Origin: Spirochaetota bacterium
GTDB lineage: Bacteria; Spirochaetota; Spirochaetia; DSM-27196; PWMO01
DNA length: 7,306 nucleotides
Direction: 5' to 3'
Assembly: GCA_009908735.1 (NCBI GenBank)
Contig: JAAAOR010000045.1
Coordinates: forward strand, 1 to 7,306
The translations under genes were made by a program, and so were the position numbers. Below the pieces are notes generated by a model. That model was not told where the DNA came from. It saw only the letters and a list, made by a program, of their open reading frames with translations, and made no database searches. This document shows positions 4,270-7,306 of the stretch, piece by piece (position 1 is the stretch's first letter; every line of letters begins with the position of its first letter).

Positions 4270-5643
4270 GTGCACCTCCTCGAGCTTTTGGCTGCGCTCG
4301 GGGCCGCGCAAGGTTTCCTGCTCCTTGTGTTGATCATCCTGCGGTACCGGCATCATAAGAGTCTCCCGCTCGCGCTCCTTCTGCTTGCCTTCTCGCTGCG
4401 GCTCGGGACCATTCCGTCCTGGAACCCGCAGGCCCTGATTGCACACCCCTGGCTCTTCCCGGCGACAACACCGCTTCCGTTTCTCTTCGGACCGCTTCTG
4501 TGGTGGGCGGTGCGCGAACTTGCCCGGGACACGGAAGCGAGGCCGCGCTTTCTCCCGCTCCATTTCCTTCCCTATGCGGCGGAGACTGTCGCAGTCACTG
4601 TGACCGTCCTCTCCTTAAGGGCCGGGCAAACAATGGGAGAATACGTCGCCCTTGTGGAGGCGATATTCGCGGGCAATCCACCCCTGTGGCTTCCGACTCG
4701 AAACGCACTCAAGGTAGGGGTGAACGTAATCTACGTTCTGCTTGCCGCCCGCATCGCCTTCGGCGGCGCCGTGCGCGGTATTGAGGCCGCCCGGCGACGC
4801 TGGTTGCGCGCCCTCGTCCTCGTGCCCGTCGCCTCGCTCATACCCTTCGCCTTCGTCGCGGTCGCACCCGGCGCTACGGCCGGCGTGAGCGCCGGTATCA
4901 CACTGCCCTTCGTCATACTTGCCGCGGCGATGGTGCTGCTCATCTACACCTGCACAATGCTCGTGCTTGTTACGCCCGGCGTCCCCGGCTGTGCGGAGCG
5001 GGCACGCCTGGCCACCCAGATCGCCGTCGTCGGACGGGTTGACGGCCGGGGCGTGGTGCTGGACGGTCGCCGTCGCGGCCGGGGCGTGGTGCTGGACGGT
5101 CGCCGTCGCGCTCGGGACGTTACGACCTCTCACCACCCGGCCTCCACCGATGACGATTGCCTGCGCCTTGCCGCCCGCGCAGGACGGGAGCTGGAGGGGG
5201 GCGCGTTCCGCGACCCCGAGCTCTCCCTGCAGAAACTCGCTGGACGCCTTAGAGTACACCCCAACCGGCTCTCGCGCGCAGTCAACTATGTATATGGAGA
5301 GAGCTATCCCTCCCTTCTCTCCCGCTGCCGCCTCGACTACTTCATCCGGCGGGTACGCACGGGCTGCCTCGATGAATGCAACATCCTCGAGCTCGCCCTC
5401 GATGCAGGGTTCCCGTCCAAGAGCTCCTTCAATCGCGTATTCAAGGAGCACCTCGGCGTCGCACCGTCTGCCTTCGTCGCCGCAAGCAGAGCCTGCAGCG
5501 ATGACCTGCCGGGGTTGGCAATCCGACCGGGCCGGGCTACGATGCGGGGCAATGGAACCAGTACGAATCGATCTGTACAGCGACACGCAGACCCGTCCGT
5601 CGCAGGCGATGCGGGAGGCAATGGCCACCGCCGAGGTGGGTGA
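4270..5643 (+). CDS. Membrane-bound AraC-family transcriptional regulator, C-terminus apparently frameshifted
   Basis: 457 residues as read. Residues 1-237 contain about seven hydrophobic helices (near 3-24, 32-47, 62-84, 98-116, 146-165, 178-199, 207-236), a probable sensory membrane domain. A basic linker (about 238-295) carries a perfect 11-residue tandem repeat, GRGVVLDGRRR twice. The AraC DNA-binding domain follows: a first helix-turn-helix near 318-345 (LSLQKLAGRLRVHPNRLSRA) and a second near 371-402 with ILELALDAGFPSKSSFNRVF and H-L-G-V-A-P-S-A-F. The family would end soon after this. Instead the frame runs 55 further residues that look like off-frame aldolase sequence, overlapping that gene by 92 bp. 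One extra base after Phe402 would give AFRRRKQSLQR and a stop at 5502-5504, a typical AraC end 47 bp before the aldolase. The frameshift may be real or a sequencing error; the DNA-binding core is unaffected. Its ligand is unknown. The adjacent aldolase is a possible target. Confidence 0.85.
   Translation: MHLLELLAALGAAQGFLLLVLIILRYRHHKSLPLALLLLAFSLRLGTIPSWNPQALIAHPWLFPATTPLPFLFGPLLWWAVRELARDTEARPRFLPLHFLPYAAETVAVTVTVLSLRAGQTMGEYVALVEAIFAGNPPLWLPTRNALKVGVNVIYVLLAARIAFGGAVRGIEAARRRWLRALVLVPVASLIPFAFVAVAPGATAGVSAGITLPFVILAAAMVLLIYTCTMLVLVTPGVPGCAERARLATQIAVVGRVDGRGVVLDGRRRGRGVVLDGRRRARDVTTSHHPASTDDDCLRLAARAGRELEGGAFRDPELSLQKLAGRLRVHPNRLSRAVNYVYGESYPSLLSRCRLDYFIRRVRTGCLDECNILELALDAGFPSKSSFNRVFKEHLGVAPSAFVAASRACSDDLPGLAIRPGRATMRGNGTSTNRSVQRHADPSVAGDAGGNGHRRGG
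5043..5108 (+). repeat. Perfect tandem repeat, 2 x 33 bp, within the regulator gene
   Basis: Positions 5043-5075 and 5076-5108 are identical, starting CGGCCGGGGCGTGG. The 33-bp period keeps the frame and duplicates 11 residues (GRGVVLDGRRR) in the linker between the membrane and DNA-binding domains. Identity at every base points to a recent slippage or duplication, so the linker length may vary between strains. Confidence 0.9.
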
Positions 5644-6586
5644 CGAGCAACGCCGCGAGGATCCGACGACGAATCGCCTCCAGGAGCGCGTCTGCGAGCT
5701 CCTCGGCACCGAGGCAGCCCTCTTTCTGCCGACCGGCACGATGGCCAACCAGATATCCTTTCGGGTGCACTGCCGCCCCGGTGATGAGATCATCATGGAG
5801 CGCACGGCACACGCGCGAAACTTCGAATCCGGCGGACCGGCCGCCCTGGCGGGAGCCAATGCGGAGATTATCGAAGGGCAGGCGGGCATGTTCACCGCCC
5901 GGCAGCTCGAGGCCGCCATTCGCGGCACGGACAATCACTTTCCGCGGTCGCGAGTGGTTGTGATCGAGCAGACCGCGAACGTCGCCGGCGGCACGGTCTG
6001 GCCGCTCGAGCAGGTCGAAGCGGTCGCCGACGCGGCACATCGCAACGACCTCGCGGTGCATATGGACGGAGCCCGGCTCTTCAACGCCACCGTCGAGGCG
6101 CGGAAGCCGGCTTCCGAGTACGCAAAGCACTTCGACTCACTCTGGGTTGACTTCAGTAAAGGACTCGGCGCCCCGGTTGGGGCGGCCCTTGCCGGCAGCC
6201 GGGAGTTCATAGAGAAAGCCTGGCGGTTCAAGCATCAGTTCGGCGGTGCGATGCGGCAGTCGGGTGTAATTGCCGCCGCCGCGCTCTACGCGCTCGACCA
6301 CAACATCGACCGGCTCGCCGACGACCACGAAAACGCGCGCACGCTCGCAAAGGGACTCGGCGCCATCGACGGCATCACGGTGGAGCCGGTCTCGACGAAC
6401 ATGGTCTTCTTCGATATCGAGGGACTCGGGATGACGGGCGAGGAGCTCGTCGAGCGGACGATGGAGCACGGCCTTCGCTTCTCCCCCATGGGCCCGACCC
6501 GCATTCGCGCGGTCACCCACCTCGATGTCTCACGTGAGCAGATCCTCGAGGCAGTGGATATCGTCGGCAGGCTCGCCGCTGGCTGA
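5552..6586 (+). CDS. ltaE: Low-specificity threonine aldolase (PLP-dependent)
   Basis: 344 residues, the usual family length. It cleaves L-threonine or L-allo-threonine to glycine and acetaldehyde, and related beta-hydroxy amino acids, in the cytoplasm using PLP. Visible family signatures are Y-S-D-T-Q-T-R-P near the N-terminus (9-16), P-T-G-T-M-A-N-Q (60-67, phosphate-binding), an active-site-region His (H87), H-M-D-G-A-R (170-175, Asp172 contacting the PLP ring nitrogen), W-V-D-F-S-K-G-L-G-A-P-V-G (198-210, Lys203 forming the Schiff base), and R-I-R-A-V-T-H (317-323, Arg319 as a substrate carboxylate ligand). The start ATG at 5552 is chosen because similarity begins right after it and GGGG lies just upstream. 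The frame is open further upstream, but that sequence is the regulator gene in another frame. Stereospecificity (L versus L-allo) cannot be read off. The AraC-type gene immediately upstream may regulate it. Confidence 0.93.
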   Translation: MEPVRIDLYSDTQTRPSQAMREAMATAEVGDEQRREDPTTNRLQERVCELLGTEAALFLPTGTMANQISFRVHCRPGDEIIMERTAHARNFESGGPAALAGANAEIIEGQAGMFTARQLEAAIRGTDNHFPRSRVVVIEQTANVAGGTVWPLEQVEAVADAAHRNDLAVHMDGARLFNATVEARKPASEYAKHFDSLWVDFSKGLGAPVGAALAGSREFIEKAWRFKHQFGGAMRQSGVIAAAALYALDHNIDRLADDHENARTLAKGLGAIDGITVEPVSTNMVFFDIEGLGMTGEELVERTMEHGLRFSPMGPTRIRAVTHLDVSREQILEAVDIVGRLAAG

Positions 6587-6593
6587 ACTGGCG

Positions 6594-7058
6594 TCAACGG
6601 TTGACCTTCCACTGCCTGCCGCCGCCCTCGGTGAGCTCCCTGCCGTAGATGGGAACCTCCGATTTCAGCGCCTCGAGAATATCCCGGCAGAGCCCGAAAG
6701 CCTCGGGACGATGTGAGGCGCCCGCAACGATCACGATGGGGATCTCTCCGACTGCGACGCGCCCGAGCGCATGCTCGACATAGAGGCGCAGCACCGGAGA
6801 GTCGTAGGCCGCGGCGGTGCGCTCTGCGAGCTCCCGGATGCTGCGCTCTGCCATGCTGCGGTGGGCGGTGAACTCGATGGCGCTCACGCGTCCTTCCGGC
6901 GTTTCATCGGCTCGAACCAGACCGGCAAAGCTCGCGACCCCGCCGACGCGATCATCGACCGACCATCGCGTGATTACCGACGAGATACGCTCCGGCGGCA
7001 GGGCACCGTCGGTGAGAAACTGCTCCTCCGGTTCGAGAATCAGCTCGCTGTGCGCCAC
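6594..7058 (-). CDS. moaE: Molybdopterin synthase catalytic subunit MoaE
   Basis: 154 residues. MoaE receives sulfur from the thiocarboxylate of MoaD and converts cyclic pyranopterin monophosphate to molybdopterin. Family features in order are F-A-G-L-V-R (44-49, Arg49), an acidic I-E-F position (61-63), H-A-L-G-R-V-A-V-G-E (96-105), A-S-H-R-P-E-A-F (114-121, His116/Arg117), L-K-S-E-V-P-I-Y (131-138, Lys132 equivalent to the essential E. coli Lys119) and a final Q-W-K. The position of E. coli Lys126 (W-K-R-E) is Gly139 here (Y-G-R-E). I chose the GTG at 7058 because GGAAGG lies 6 nt upstream and similarity starts after it; an in-frame ATG at 7115 lies inside moaD. It follows moaD by 25 bp and is presumably cotranscribed. 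It ends 7 bp from the convergent aldolase gene, with no terminator seen. Confidence 0.93.
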   Translation of the reverse strand: MAHSELILEPEEQFLTDGALPPERISSVITRWSVDDRVGGVASFAGLVRADETPEGRVSAIEFTAHRSMAERSIRELAERTAAAYDSPVLRLYVEHALGRVAVGEIPIVIVAGASHRPEAFGLCRDILEALKSEVPIYGRELTEGGGRQWKVNR

Positions 7059-7083
7059 TTGCTTCCTTCCTTTTGCATCTCGG

Positions 7084-7306
7084 TCAACCGCCGGCGAACG
7101 GCGGCAACAGCGCAATCTCGGCGGCGGCGGCTATACTCGCCTCCTCGGAAACGAGCCGCTCATCGACGGCGAGGCGGTAGCGGTGCGCCGCGAGCCCGGG
7201 AAACCGCCGGGTGAGCTCCGCTCGGAGATCGGCCGCGGTCGCGGGCAGGGAAACGTCCACCTTTATCGGCTCACCGCCGAGTACATCGGTCAGCGGTCCG
7301 AACGCG
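7084..7306 (-). CDS. moaD: Molybdopterin synthase sulfur carrier subunit MoaD (N-terminus outside the window)
   Basis: The 73 C-terminal residues of a ubiquitin-like sulfur carrier are present, with the start beyond the right edge. The order is F-G-P-L-T-D-V-L-G, a V-D-V-S-L-P strand, T-A-A-D-L-R-A-E-L (the usual threonine-x-x-D-L helix start), F-P-G-L, L-A-V-D-E-R-L-V, then A-E-I-A-L-L-P-P-F-A-G-G as the last residues. The terminal Gly-Gly is activated by MoeB-type adenylation and converted to the thiocarboxylate that feeds MoaE. The P-P-x-x-G-G ending immediately upstream of moaE makes the assignment firm. Stop codon TGA at 7086-7084. Confidence 0.92.
   Translation of the reverse strand, partial: AFGPLTDVLGGEPIKVDVSLPATAADLRAELTRRFPGLAAHRYRLAVDERLVSEEASIAAAAEIALLPPFAGG

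Noticed and set aside
5043..5108. CRISPR-like repetition
   Set aside because: The two 33-bp units are directly adjacent with no spacer, are inside a gene and keep the frame.
4919..5551. Upstream extension of the aldolase frame, suggesting a fusion protein
   Set aside because: The extra 211 codons are the regulator gene read in another frame (Pro/Ser/Arg-rich); aldolase similarity starts at the ATG at 5552.
4615..5934. A 439-codon open frame on the minus strand across the regulator and aldolase
   Set aside because: Its composition is typical of antisense to GC-rich genes, and it covers two well-supported genes on the other strand.
6593..6605. GTCAAC-G-GTTGAC inverted repeat between the aldolase and moaE as a bidirectional terminator
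   Set aside because: Six-bp arms with a one-base loop cannot form a stable hairpin, and there is no T-run on either strand.

Overview
This is a stretch of bacterial chromosome with mixed composition. The left and middle parts are moderately GC-rich. The part right of about 4,030 is clearly GC-richer and has the strong third-position GC bias of housekeeping genes. The organism cannot be fixed from the sequence. A lipoprotein signal with a relaxed lipobox (V-F-T-G-C) and an AraC regulator with a multi-pass membrane N-terminus would fit a free-living spirochaete or a related Gram-negative lineage, but this is a low-confidence guess.

Layout. (1) Positions 1-401, minus strand: a Phd/YefM-family antitoxin whose VapC-type PIN toxin is reduced to 12 codons. 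Beyond it, a strong ribosome binding site precedes a possible secreted-protein gene that runs off the left edge and may be frameshifted. (2) 642-1664, plus strand: a lipoprotein of unknown function with a glycine-rich tether, followed by a 12-bp perfect hairpin. (3) 1665-2163: no convincing intact gene. It holds two hairpins and a broken duplicate of the promoter and first codons of the AraC-type regulator found 2.4 kb further on. (4) 2164-2962: an amidase-signature enzyme pseudogene with at least four internal deletions and frame changes. (5) 2937-3753 (possibly from 3885), minus strand: a complete MNT/HepT type toxin-antitoxin pair, a minimal nucleotidyltransferase followed by a HepT-like RNase toxin with a 17-bp gene overlap. 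(6) About 4030-4140: a GC-rich cluster of palindromes. (7) 4270-6586, plus strand: a seven-helix membrane AraC-family regulator, then a low-specificity threonine aldolase. The regulator's last codons look frameshifted, which makes its reading frame overlap the aldolase by 92 bp. (8) 6594-7306, minus strand: moaE and the 3' part of moaD, which together form molybdopterin synthase and converge on the aldolase.

How it fits together. The right third is metabolic: molybdenum cofactor biosynthesis (MoaD/MoaE) and a PLP-dependent beta-hydroxy amino acid lyase with a candidate membrane-bound regulator next to it. The left two thirds read as an accessory zone with one intact toxin-antitoxin module, one decayed one, an enzyme pseudogene and a partial regulator duplicate. 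No clearly new multi-gene system is visible. The most unusual observations are the duplicated regulator 5' region (49 of 49 identical bases at a dead locus), the regulator's apparent one-base C-terminal frameshift, two GTG starts placed 7 nt after a -10 box as expected for leaderless transcripts, and the palindrome cluster upstream of the regulator.
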